A stretch of 64,000 nucleotides of DNA, taken from an uncultured Opitutaceae bacterium. GTDB lineage: Bacteria; Verrucomicrobiota; Verrucomicrobiia; Opitutales; Opitutaceae. This document shows, in pieces, positions 17,364-25,800 of the stretch. How positions within the stretch are numbered: the first letter of the stretch is position 1; each line of letters starts with the position of its first letter. The position numbers were made by a program, and so were the translations under genes. The notes below the pieces were generated by a model, which was given only the letters and a program-made list of their open reading frames with translations, ran no database searches and had not been told where the DNA came from. Where the stretch lies: assembly GCA_937902925.1 (NCBI GenBank), contig CALFNN010000010.1, forward strand, positions 124,001-188,000, read 5' to 3'.

Positions 17364-18586
17364 GGGTGAAATGCGTTGCGATAGATTTGCTCCGCGTCGG
17401 CCAGGGTGACCTCGCGGGGATTGTTCTGGAGGAGACGAGTGACCTTCATCGCGTCGGCCGCCATGTGCGGGATGGCGTCGGCGGGCACGCCGTGAGTCGA
17501 CAGCCCGGCGGGAATCCCGCATTCGGCGCACAAGGCCGACAGGCGGTCGGCGCCGAGAGCGGCGGTCGCGAAGGCGTCGCCGGTGTCGGCAACGCCCAGT
17601 GCGCGCGCGACGCCGGCGTAGCGCCCGGGCGCGGCGGCCAGGTTGAAGCGCACCACGTGTGGCAGAAGCAGCGCGATCGACAGGCCGTGAGCCAGACGGA
17701 ATTCGCCGCCGAGCGGGTAGGCAAGGGCGTGGACCGCGGCAGTGTTGACGGGGCCGAGGCAAAGGCCGCCGTAAAGACTGCCGAGCGAGATCGCGCAACG
17801 CGCGTCGAGATCGTCGCCGTGATCGACCGCGCGTTTCAAGTGGGACGCGATCAGTTTCACGCCTTCCAAGGCATAGAGGTCGATCAGCGGATGGGCCGCA
17901 CGATTGGCGTAGGCCTCGAGGCAGTGGGCGAGCGCATCGATGCCAGTGGCGGCCGTGAGGGCGGGCGGCATGGTCACGGTCAATTGGGGATCGATGAACG
18001 CCGCGTCGGGCACGAGAAACGGACTGATGACTGCCTTTTTTAACCGGGCCGTCTCGTCATAGAGAATCGCGTTGGGCGAAACCTCGCTACCCGTTCCGGC
18101 GGTCGTCGGCAGGCAAACGAGAGCGAGAGACCGGGAGGGCAGAAGGCCGCTGCCGAAGAATTCGCGCACCGACTCGGTCCGGCCATGGAGCGCGGCGACG
18201 AGCTTGGCCACGTCCAGGACGCTGCCGCCGCCAAATCCGACGACGGAGTCGAGCGATAGGCCTCGGGCCGTCGCGAGGATGTTTTCCAGGCTTGCGACGC
18301 CGGGTTCCGGGGGAATTCCAGAAAGCGGGGTGGTGGCGATGCCGTGCTGATTCAGTTGGGCGAGAAACGCCTGCACGGCATTTTTCGTGGCGGAGGAATG
18401 GATCACCAGCACGCGGCGGCGGCCTTGTTGGACGAGGTGAGGTCCGACCTGGGTGGCGCAACCGACGCCAAATCCGATCGTGGCGGGCTGCCGGAGAACA
18501 AGGCTTCGGTGGGAACTCAAGATCACAAGGCGGGAGCAGCAGTCGGCCGGGGGCGTTTCATCGCAAAAGGCGTTATGTATTTTCAT
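17360..18586 (-). CDS. iron-containing (group III) alcohol dehydrogenase
   Basis: 408 residues from the ATG at 18586; the true start may be a GTG at 18526, because residues 1-20 (MKIHNAFCDETPPADCCSRL) do not look like family sequence and the ATG lies inside an operator-like palindrome. NAD-binding GGGSVLDVAK is at residues 120-129. The metal ligands Asp217, His221, His286 and His300 have the same spacing as in lactaldehyde reductase FucO. The enzyme would reduce an aldehyde or oxidise an alcohol with NAD(P)H. As first gene of the operon, before an aldolase, it probably handles the aldehyde released by aldol cleavage, here proposed to be reduced to D-threonate. Lactaldehyde reduction is an alternative. 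Confidence 0.9.
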   Translation of the reverse strand: MKIHNAFCDETPPADCCSRLVILSSHRSLVLRQPATIGFGVGCATQVGPHLVQQGRRRVLVIHSSATKNAVQAFLAQLNQHGIATTPLSGIPPEPGVASLENILATARGLSLDSVVGFGGGSVLDVAKLVAALHGRTESVREFFGSGLLPSRSLALVCLPTTAGTGSEVSPNAILYDETARLKKAVISPFLVPDAAFIDPQLTVTMPPALTAATGIDALAHCLEAYANRAAHPLIDLYALEGVKLIASHLKRAVDHGDDLDARCAISLGSLYGGLCLGPVNTAAVHALAYPLGGEFRLAHGLSIALLLPHVVRFNLAAAPGRYAGVARALGVADTGDAFATAALGADRLSALCAECGIPAGLSTHGVPADAIPHMAADAMKVTRLLQNNPREVTLADAEQIYRNAFHP

Positions 18587-18602
18587 GAAATAATACAGTC
18601 AA
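18574..18602 (-). promoter_or_regulatory. possible promoter of the Fe-ADH operon
   Basis: On the minus strand TTGACT (18602-18597) is followed after 17 bp by TACATA (18579-18574). The palindrome TTTCATGAAA lies in the spacer. If this promoter is used, the transcript begins near 18566 and the ATG at 18586 is upstream of it, which supports the GTG at 18526 as start. An alternative -10 (TATTAT, 18595-18590) has no good -35. Confidence 0.4.
18581..18590. promoter_or_regulatory. TTTCATGAAA operator-like palindrome
   Basis: A perfect 10-bp palindrome in the spacer of the possible Fe-ADH promoter, where a bound repressor would block RNA polymerase. On the minus strand the surrounding 15-mer TATTATTTCATGAAA repeats exactly at 4734-4748. 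Confidence 0.6.
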
Positions 18603-18945
18603 CCCGTAATTTCATGCGATACGCCCGTCCGGCGCCGGATGGTGCCGCGGCGCGAGGTGTTACCGCGGCACGCTCCGACATTGGAAGTCAACGGAGAGTG
18701 GGGTGAAGACGAATCGAGGCGGCGGCGTCCGCGGCAAAATATAAAATTCCCGAAGCGCCGGCCGAGCGGAAACCCGCGTGCGGCGACCGTGCCGCTGGGA
18801 TGGAGCGGGCTTGAAGCGCGCATATTTCGGCCGGTGGCGAACAGTGAAGGAGTGACGGATCGGCGCGGCCAGGGGCGTGCGCCGATCCGGTGGGTGAGAA
18901 ATACCGTTGACTTTCGTTTCATCTCTTTTTCGCTCAGCGCTGTCG
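18587..18945. other. intergenic region between Fe-ADH operon and first TonB gene
   Basis: No gene is supported here; short open frames lack family-like sequence. A perfect 11-bp inverted repeat, CGGATCGGCGC and its complement (18856-18889) around a 12-base loop, lies about 130 bp before the TonB gene start. It has no T-run, so it is not a simple terminator. A TTGACT hexamer at 18907-18912 may be the -35 of the TonB promoter, followed 4 bp later by the half-site TTTCAT. Confidence 0.5.
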
Positions 18946-18963
18946 TTGTTTCATATGAAACAA
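18946..18963. promoter_or_regulatory. 18-bp perfect operator palindrome upstream of TonB gene 1
   Basis: TTGTTTCATATGAAACAA is a perfect palindrome found again, base for base, at 22761-22778 in the same position relative to a second TonB gene (55 and 53 bp before the start codon). It lies about 33 bp downstream of a TTGACT hexamer, so it probably overlaps or follows the transcription start. Confidence 0.75.
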
Positions 18964-19018
18964 TAATGCATGTTTCAGGCATGCAGGAACCTGCCGGCAC
19001 AACCTCAACCTGATCCCC

Positions 19019-22000
19019 ATGAAAACAAATCCGTTTGTTGCATGGAGTGGAGGCCTTTGCCGCCGGCTGCAAAGTTTCCGCTCCTTTCCCCGCTATTGGT
19101 CGTGCGCGCTCCTCGGCGCTGGCTTCGTCCTTGTCACAACCGCGCCGATGCGCGCGCAGGGTGCCCGTGGCGCGATTATTTCCGGCCGCGTCCAGAGCGC
19201 CGTTTCCGGCAATTATCTCATCAATGCAAGGGTCCGCGTTGCGGGCACCAATCTCGAGGCGTTCACGGACGCGGCGGGCGAATACCGGCTTGCCGGGGTG
19301 GCGGCCGGCCAGGCAACCCTCGACGTCTTCTACACGGGCATGGCGGAGCAAAAGCTCCTCGTCAGCGTGCCGGCAGCCGGCTCCCTGACGCAGGACGTGT
19401 CGCTGCGCGACATCGGATCCGAAAACGGCGCCGTGGTCATGAGCCAGTTTGTGGTGCAAAGCCAGCGGGAGACCGACGCTGCGGCGATCGCGATCAACGA
19501 GCAGCGGTTTGCCCCCAACCGGAAGGATGTCGTCGCGACGGATGCGTTTGGCGACATCAACCAGGGCAACATCGGCGAGTTCGTTAAATTCATCCCGGGC
19601 ATCTCGCTCGATGTGAAGGACGGCAACAGTCCCTCCGGAATCATGATTCGCGGCTTTGACCCGAACTATACGAACGTCACGATGGATGGCGGGCAGCTCG
19701 CCAGCACGCAGATTGCGAACACCCAGACAGGATCGCGCGGGTTCCTGCTCGAGCAGGCCAACATCAACAATCTCTCGCGCATCGAGGTGACGAAGCTTCC
19801 GACCCCGGACATGTCGGCCAATCTGCTCGGTGGGGCGGTGAATTTCGTGAGCAAGAGTGCCTTCGAGCGAGCGCGGGAGGAACTTCGGTTCCAGGTGTTC
19901 TTGTCGGCCAATACGAAGGCGATGGACTTCAGCCAAACCCCGCTCCCCGAGCATGGGGACACCTATAAGGTGCGGCCGAGTTTCGATCTCACCTATGTCA
20001 AGCCGGTGAGCAAGCGGTTGGGGTTTGTCGTCAACGTCTCGCAGTCGAGCCAATACTATCTGCAAAACAAGGCGGTGCCGGGCAGCCGCTACACCAGTGG
20101 CGGCGCGACGCTCGCGAATCCGCAGATCGTGTCGATGTCGACGAGCTATAATCCCAACATTATCGACCGCACCTCGGGCTCGATCAAAGTCGATTGGAAG
20201 CCGGCCGACCGCAGCGTCCTCTCGTTCACGGCGGATGCGAACGCCAACCGGCAGCAGAATGCAAGCCGCAGCCTGAGCTACAGCGTGGGTGGCGGCACGC
20301 CGGTCAAATGGGACCAGCACAACACGTTTGGCTCGACCGGCGCCTCCGGCACGGGCTCGGCGAACGAGGGCAACAGCTACCAGAACCGGAACGGCCTCTT
20401 GCGGCACCTCGCGTCGAGTTGGACTTACACCGGCAGCGACTGGGATTTTGACCTGGCCGGCAGTTGGTCAAATTCGAACAATCGCGTGCGCGACACGGCC
20501 AAGGGCTTCTTCAACGGTATTTCGACCAGCCTGCCCAATGTGAAGACCGTCAACCTGCAGGATGTCGACAATTCGAAGGCGTCATTCGGCAGGGCGACCG
20601 TGCTCGACGCCAACGGCAACCCAATCAACGAACTGAAGCTTGCGAGCTACAATCTCGGCCAGCTGACCAGCCAGCCGGCGGACAACGAGGACAACGTCAA
20701 GGAAGTGCGCGGCAATGTCGCGCGCCACCTGACCTTCCTCGCGAATCCGGTGGTGCTGAAGGTCGGTGGATCCGTCAACGACATGACCCGCGATGCGCGG
20801 TATACGGCCGTCTACACGAATTATGCGGGACCGGACGGGATTTTGAACAGCGGCGACGAATCGGCTGCGCCGTTTGCGGACAAGAGCGACCTGAACCGCA
20901 GTCCCGGCTACGGGAGGCCGGGCCCGGAGTGGGTTGATCCGTGGAGCGTCTATCAGGCGACCAAGGATCATCCCAACTGGTTTGTGAGCACGCCGAAAAA
21001 TCAAGGCGACCAGATCAAGAATTACGCGGTGCGGTCGCCGTGGTTGCATGAGACGATCCAGGCGGGCTATCTCATGGCCGACACGAAGTTTTTCCAAAAC
21101 CGCCTGCGGCTCGTGGGTGGCGTGCGCTACGAGAAGACGATCGACGAGGGCCGGGGCTACAAGCAGGACGGCAATGCGATCTACGTGCAGGATGCGGATG
21201 GTCACCCGGTCAAGGACGCGGGCGGCAAATATATCCTGAAGCCGGAACTGGCCGGCACCCTCAGCGGCGGCCCCGAGCAAAACGCGCTGATCTATCAGTT
21301 CCGCGGGACCTACAATAAACGGGACTACGCCTACTATTTTCCGAGTGCGCACGCGACGTTCAATCTCACGGACAATCTGCTGCTGCGCGCGGCGTTCGCG
21401 CGGACGATGGGCCGCCCCAACATTTCGGACACCGTGCCGAACGTCTACGTGGGCGACAATATCAACTACGGGATTGCCGGCAGTTCCTCGGCCAGCATCC
21501 CGGGTTACATCGTGACCAACAACTCCACGCTGCGGCCGTGGACCGCGAAGAACTACGACTACTCGCTCGAATATTACCTGCCGCGAAACGGGCTGATGAG
21601 TTTCAACTTCTACAAAAAGGACATTCGCGACTTCTTCAGCACGCTCCATGAGGTGGCGGACATTCCGTTGCTCGATTCGCTCGGCATCTCGCACGACGCG
21701 GTGGGTTACGATTACCAAACCCGCATCAACATCAGCGACGCGATGATCAAGGGCTGGGAGGCGACGATCAACCTGCCGCTCGAGAATCTCACCGCCTGGG
21801 GGCCGTTGGAGCGCTTCGCGCCGTTTGCGCGGCATTTTACCGTGATGCTCAATACGACCCATCTGCAGCTTTCCGGCTCGCGTATCTCGGCCAGCGACTG
21901 GAAGCGCTACATCCCACGGTCGCGCAACGCGCAACTGCGCTTCCATTTTGGCAAGCTGTCGGGCAACGTGCTCGTCAACTGGCGGGGCAAGATGCTGCGC

Positions 22001-22237
22001 GACACGAGCAGCGCCTTCCCCGGTGCCAACGAATACATCCGGGCGCGCTACCAACTGGACGGCAACGTCGACTACCAGATCACGAGGCACTATGCGCTCT
22101 ACCTCGCGGGTCGCAATATCCTGAACGCATCGAGCGAGTGGGAGGTTTCGGGGCCGGGCGTCGCGACCTATGATTTCATGACCAACCATGAGACCTATGG
22201 GGCGCAGCTTTCGTTCGGTGTGCGTGGCAGCTTCTGA
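19019..22237 (+). CDS. TonB-dependent receptor 1
   Basis: 1072 residues from the ATG at 19019, which is preceded by CTGATCCCC and has no Shine-Dalgarno sequence; the second receptor gene has the same leader. A long signal peptide ends near residue 46 (APMRAQG). Residues about 50-125 are a carboxypeptidase-regulatory-like beta-sandwich (SGRVQSAVSGNYLINARVRVAG). The plug follows at about 150-290 (IGEFVKFIPGISLD, IMIRGFDPNYTNVTMDGG, RIEVTKLPTPDMSANLLGG). The rest is the outer-membrane barrel ending FGVRGSF, with a terminal Phe. It probably imports oligosaccharides through the outer membrane. No SusD-like gene is nearby, as is usual for this phylum. Confidence 0.93.
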   Translation: MKTNPFVAWSGGLCRRLQSFRSFPRYWSCALLGAGFVLVTTAPMRAQGARGAIISGRVQSAVSGNYLINARVRVAGTNLEAFTDAAGEYRLAGVAAGQATLDVFYTGMAEQKLLVSVPAAGSLTQDVSLRDIGSENGAVVMSQFVVQSQRETDAAAIAINEQRFAPNRKDVVATDAFGDINQGNIGEFVKFIPGISLDVKDGNSPSGIMIRGFDPNYTNVTMDGGQLASTQIANTQTGSRGFLLEQANINNLSRIEVTKLPTPDMSANLLGGAVNFVSKSAFERAREELRFQVFLSANTKAMDFSQTPLPEHGDTYKVRPSFDLTYVKPVSKRLGFVVNVSQSSQYYLQNKAVPGSRYTSGGATLANPQIVSMSTSYNPNIIDRTSGSIKVDWKPADRSVLSFTADANANRQQNASRSLSYSVGGGTPVKWDQHNTFGSTGASGTGSANEGNSYQNRNGLLRHLASSWTYTGSDWDFDLAGSWSNSNNRVRDTAKGFFNGISTSLPNVKTVNLQDVDNSKASFGRATVLDANGNPINELKLASYNLGQLTSQPADNEDNVKEVRGNVARHLTFLANPVVLKVGGSVNDMTRDARYTAVYTNYAGPDGILNSGDESAAPFADKSDLNRSPGYGRPGPEWVDPWSVYQATKDHPNWFVSTPKNQGDQIKNYAVRSPWLHETIQAGYLMADTKFFQNRLRLVGGVRYEKTIDEGRGYKQDGNAIYVQDADGHPVKDAGGKYILKPELAGTLSGGPEQNALIYQFRGTYNKRDYAYYFPSAHATFNLTDNLLLRAAFARTMGRPNISDTVPNVYVGDNINYGIAGSSSASIPGYIVTNNSTLRPWTAKNYDYSLEYYLPRNGLMSFNFYKKDIRDFFSTLHEVADIPLLDSLGISHDAVGYDYQTRINISDAMIKGWEATINLPLENLTAWGPLERFAPFARHFTVMLNTTHLQLSGSRISASDWKRYIPRSRNAQLRFHFGKLSGNVLVNWRGKMLRDTSSAFPGANEYIRARYQLDGNVDYQITRHYALYLAGRNILNASSEWEVSGPGVATYDFMTNHETYGAQLSFGVRGSF
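19481..19629 (+). repeat. near-identical tract shared with TonB gene 2 (copy 1)
   Basis: 149 bp in the plug region that match 23300-23448 with a single mismatch, including silent codon positions. Sequence directly on either side shows many silent differences. This pattern suggests local gene conversion between the two receptor genes. Confidence 0.75.
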
Positions 22238-22266
22238 GAAAACCGCTCGCGGAACGCGAATACTTC

Positions 22267-22295
22267 GGGCCGGCGTTGTTCGCGCCGGCCCTTTT
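22267..22295 (+). terminator. rho-independent terminator of TonB gene 1
   Basis: A 9-bp GC stem (GGGCCGGCG / CGCCGGCCC) with a 7-base loop followed by TTTT, starting 29 bp after the receptor stop codon. Confidence 0.85.
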
Positions 22296-22720
22296 CGTTG
22301 ACGCGAGCGCAACTCGCGGCATCGGCTTCCGGCGGGCCGGGCGCAAAGTCCCGTGACGGGGCGAGGCACGCCGGTCGCGTGAACCACCTGGTGGCGTGCA
22401 GCGAAGGATTCAAGGCATATTTTCATGAAATTAATGTGGATTTTAGTATTTCATGGCCGACGGGGCGGCCGATCGTCGCGGGCGTATTTCGGCGGCCTGC
22501 GCGGTAAAAGTCCAGGCGGTGGCGCCGCGCAGTTTCGGCGCCAGGCGGATCGCCGGTGCGTCGATCCTGCAGGGTCCGGATTCCCCTGCGCCCAGCGGGA
22601 GAGGGGATCGGTGCGTGCCCGAGGGCCCCGACCCGGCGGCGATTTTCCGGAGTGGGCGAACGCGGGGGCGGATTGCAGGATCCGGGAAATATCATGAAGC
22701 AATTTTTAAGCGGGAGAAAA
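22296..22720. other. intergenic region between the TonB genes
   Basis: No gene is supported. Open frames here, including one starting at an ATGAAA inside the palindrome at 22421, give proline- and arginine-rich translations without family features. It holds a TTTCATGAAA palindrome (22421-22430), a further TTTCAT half-site near 22449, and the promoter and operator of the second receptor at its right end. Confidence 0.5.
22421..22430. promoter_or_regulatory. TTTCATGAAA operator-like palindrome
   Basis: The fourth perfect copy of the 10-bp palindrome, in the region between the two TonB genes. No good promoter hexamers are seen beside it, so it may act as an auxiliary site about 330 bp upstream of the 18-bp palindrome. 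Confidence 0.5.
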
Positions 22721-22723
22721 CTA

Positions 22724-22753
22724 TTGACATGGATTTCATGAATTTCGTCTACT
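22724..22753 (+). promoter_or_regulatory. possible sigma-70-type promoter of TonB gene 2
   Basis: TTGACA (22724-22729) is followed after 18 bp by TCTACT (22748-22753). The spacer contains TTTCATGAAT, a near copy of the 10-bp palindrome. TonB gene 1 has the parallel arrangement TTGACT-N4-TTTCAT at 18907. Confidence 0.55.
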
Positions 22754-22760
22754 CGCGCCG

Positions 22761-22778
22761 TTGTTTCATATGAAACAA
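22761..22778. promoter_or_regulatory. 18-bp perfect operator palindrome upstream of TonB gene 2
   Basis: TTGTTTCATATGAAACAA, identical to the site at 18946-18963, placed 31 bp after the TTGACA hexamer. It would overlap or immediately follow the transcription start, as expected for a repressor roadblock. Confidence 0.75.
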
Positions 22779-22831
22779 TTATGCATCTCACCCGTGCATA
22801 TCCAAAGTAACCTCACCTCGCCCTGATCCCC

Positions 22832-25800
22832 ATGATCTCGAACCTACCCGTCCATTGGCGTGGAGACTTTTGCCGCCGACTGCGGAGTCTCCGCTTTTGC
22901 TCGTTCCGCATATTTTGCGCACTCGCCGCCTGCGCGATCCTAGCGGTGGCCATGCCGCTGCAGGCGCAGGGCACGAGCGGCGCCGTCGTGACCGGACGCG
23001 TGCAAAACGCCGTCTCCGGAAACTACCTGACCAACGCCCGGGTGCGGGTGGCCGGGACCAAGCTCGAGACCTTCACCGATTCCTCGGGTGAATACCGGCT
23101 CACGGGTGTGCCCGCCGGGCAGGCGACACTGGATGTCTTCTACACCGGCATGGCGGCACAGAAAGTCCTGGTCAGCGTTCCAGCTTCCGGCTCGGTCAGC
23201 CAGGACGTCGCGCTCCGCGGCGTCGGCGCGACGACGAAGGAAGGCGATACGCTCGTGATGGGTCAGTTCGTCGTGGAGAGCCAGCGCGAAACCGATGCCG
23301 CGGCGATCGCGATCAACGAGCAGCGGTTTGCCCCCAACCGGAAGGACGTCGTCGCGACGGATGCGTTTGGCGACATCAACCAGGGCAACATCGGCGAGTT
23401 CGTTAAATTCATCCCGGGCATCTCGCTCGATGTGAAGGACGGCAACAGCCCGTCCGGAATCATGATTCGCGGCTTCGACCCGAACTATACGAATGTCACG
23501 ATGGACGGCGGTGCACTCGCCAGCACCCAGATCGCCAACACGCAGACCTCGTCGCGCGGCTTTCTGCTCGAGCAGGCCAGCATCAACAATCTCGCCCGCA
23601 TCGAGGTGACCAAGCTGCCGACGCCCGAGATGTCCGCCAACGTGCTGGGCGGCTCGGTGAATTTCGTGAGCAAGAGCGCGTTTGAGCACTCCCGCGAGTC
23701 TCTGACGTTTAACGCCTTCTTGTCGGCGAACAGCAACACGATCACGTTCGACCAGACACCTGGTCCCGGCGCCGATTCCACCTACAAGATTCGACCGAAC
23801 TTCGATCTCACCTATATCAAGCCGATCAGCAAAACCCTGGGCTTTGTCGCCACGTTGCAGCAGTCCAGCCAGTCCTACCTGCAAAACAAGTCGGTGCCGA
23901 CGCGTCGCTACACGTCGGGCGGGGCGACCCTGACGAATCCGCAGACGACGGCGATGGCGTCGAGCTACAATCCCAACCAGATCGACCGCACGTCCGGTTC
24001 GATCAAGGTCGATTGGAAGCCGTTCGATCACCAGGTGCTTTCGTTCACGGCGGATGCCAGCGCGAACCGCCAGCAAAACGCCAGTCGCACGCTGACCTAC
24101 AACGTGGGCGGCGGCACACCGGTGGCGTGGGATGAGCACAACACCTTCGGTTCGGTCGGCGCGACCGGCACCGGCACCGCCAACGAGGGCAACAGCTACC
24201 AGAATCGCAACGGTCTGCTGCGCCACGTGGCCGGCAGTTGGAATTACACCGGCAACGACTGGCTGTTCGAACTCGCGGGCAGCTACTCCAATTCGAACAA
24301 TCGCGTTCGCGACACCGCCAAGGGCTTCTGGAACGGTCTGTCGACTTCGCTCCCGAATGTGAAGACCGTCAACATCGAGGGCATCGACAATTCCTCGGCC
24401 TCGTTCGGCAAGGCCACGGTCCTCGATGCCACCGGCAAGCCGATCGACGAACTCAAGGCCGCCAGCTACAATCTCGGCAAGGTGACCAGCCAGCCCGCGG
24501 ACAATCAGGACACCATGAAGGAGGTCCGTGGCAGCGTCACCCGGAACCTCACGCTGTTGGGCAACACTTTTGCCGTCAAGGCGGGCGGATCGATCAACGA
24601 CATGATCCGCGACCAGCACTATTCGCTGGTGGAAACAACCTACGTCGGGCCGGACGGAATCGCGAACTCGGGCGACGAGACGGCCGCGCCGTTTGCCGAT
24701 GCGAAGGATCCCAACCATACGCCGGGCTTTGGCCGGCCCGGCCCGCAATGGATCGATCCTTATCTCGTCTACCAGGCGTATCAACAGCACCCGACTTGGT
24801 TTTTCCGCGCGCCAAGCAATTTTGGCGACACGGTGAAGAACTACGCGGTTCGGTCGCCGTGGCTGCACGAGACCATCAAGGCGGGCTACGTGATGGCGGA
24901 CGCGAAGTTCTTTTCCAACCGGCTGCGCATGGTCGGCGGCGTGCGCTATGAGCTGACGATCGACGAGGGCCGGGGCTACAAGCAGGACGGCAACGCCATC
25001 TACCAGCAGGACGCTTCCGGGCACCCGATCAAGGGCTCCAACGGCGCATATCTGTTGCTGCCTTCGCTCGCCGGAACGGTCAGCGGCAGCGGCGAGCAGA
25101 ACTCGCTGATCTATCAATACCGCGCCAGTTACAACTCCCGCGACTATGCCTACTACTTCCCGAGCCTGAACACCACCTACAACATCACGGACAACCTGCT
25201 GCTGCGTGCGGGCTATGCCGAAACGATGGGCCGGCCGAATGTCTCGGATGTCGTGCCGACGCTCTTTGTCGGCGACAACGTCAGCTTCGGCAACGGCACG
25301 TCGGCCGGCACGTATCCGGGCTTCATCACGGCCTCGAACACGACGTTGAAGCCCTGGACGGCGAAGAACTACGATTATTCGCTCGAGTATTATCTCCCGC
25401 GGAACGGGTTGATTTCCGTCGACTGGTATAAGAAGGACATTCGTAACTTCTTCAGCACGCAGACCTCAATCGCCGACGTCGCGTTGCTCGACAAGCTCGA
25501 CCTGTCGCACGACTACGTCGGCTACCAGTATTCGACCCGCATCAACATCAGCGACGCGATGATCAAGGGCTGGGAAGTCAATTTCCAGCTGCCGTTGCAG
25601 AATCTCACGGCGACGGGACCGCTCGAACGTTTCGACTCGATCGCCCGCCATTTCACGATCGGGCTGAACACGACGCACCTGGAACTCTCCGGCTCGCGGA
25701 TCACGGCATCCGACTGGAAGCGCTACATCCCGCGTTCGCGCAACGCCACACTGCGGTTCAACTTCGGCAAGGTGTCCGGCAATCTCCTGCTCAACTGGCG

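Noticed and set aside
10771-18586. KDO rather than DHA as substrate of the aldolase operon
   Set aside because: Aldol cleavage of KDO would give pyruvate and arabinose, leaving the four-carbon-acid kinase and PdxA2 without a substrate. It is less consistent but not excluded.
18599-20407. 602-residue minus-strand frame across the TonB 1 promoter and 5' part of the gene
   Set aside because: It covers the operator region and the antisense of the signal peptide and plug; composition is that of a shadow frame.
22425-22697. 90-residue frame starting at the ATGAAA of the palindrome at 22421
   Set aside because: The start is explained by the palindrome, there is no ribosome-binding site, and the translation is low-complexity Gly/Arg/Pro.
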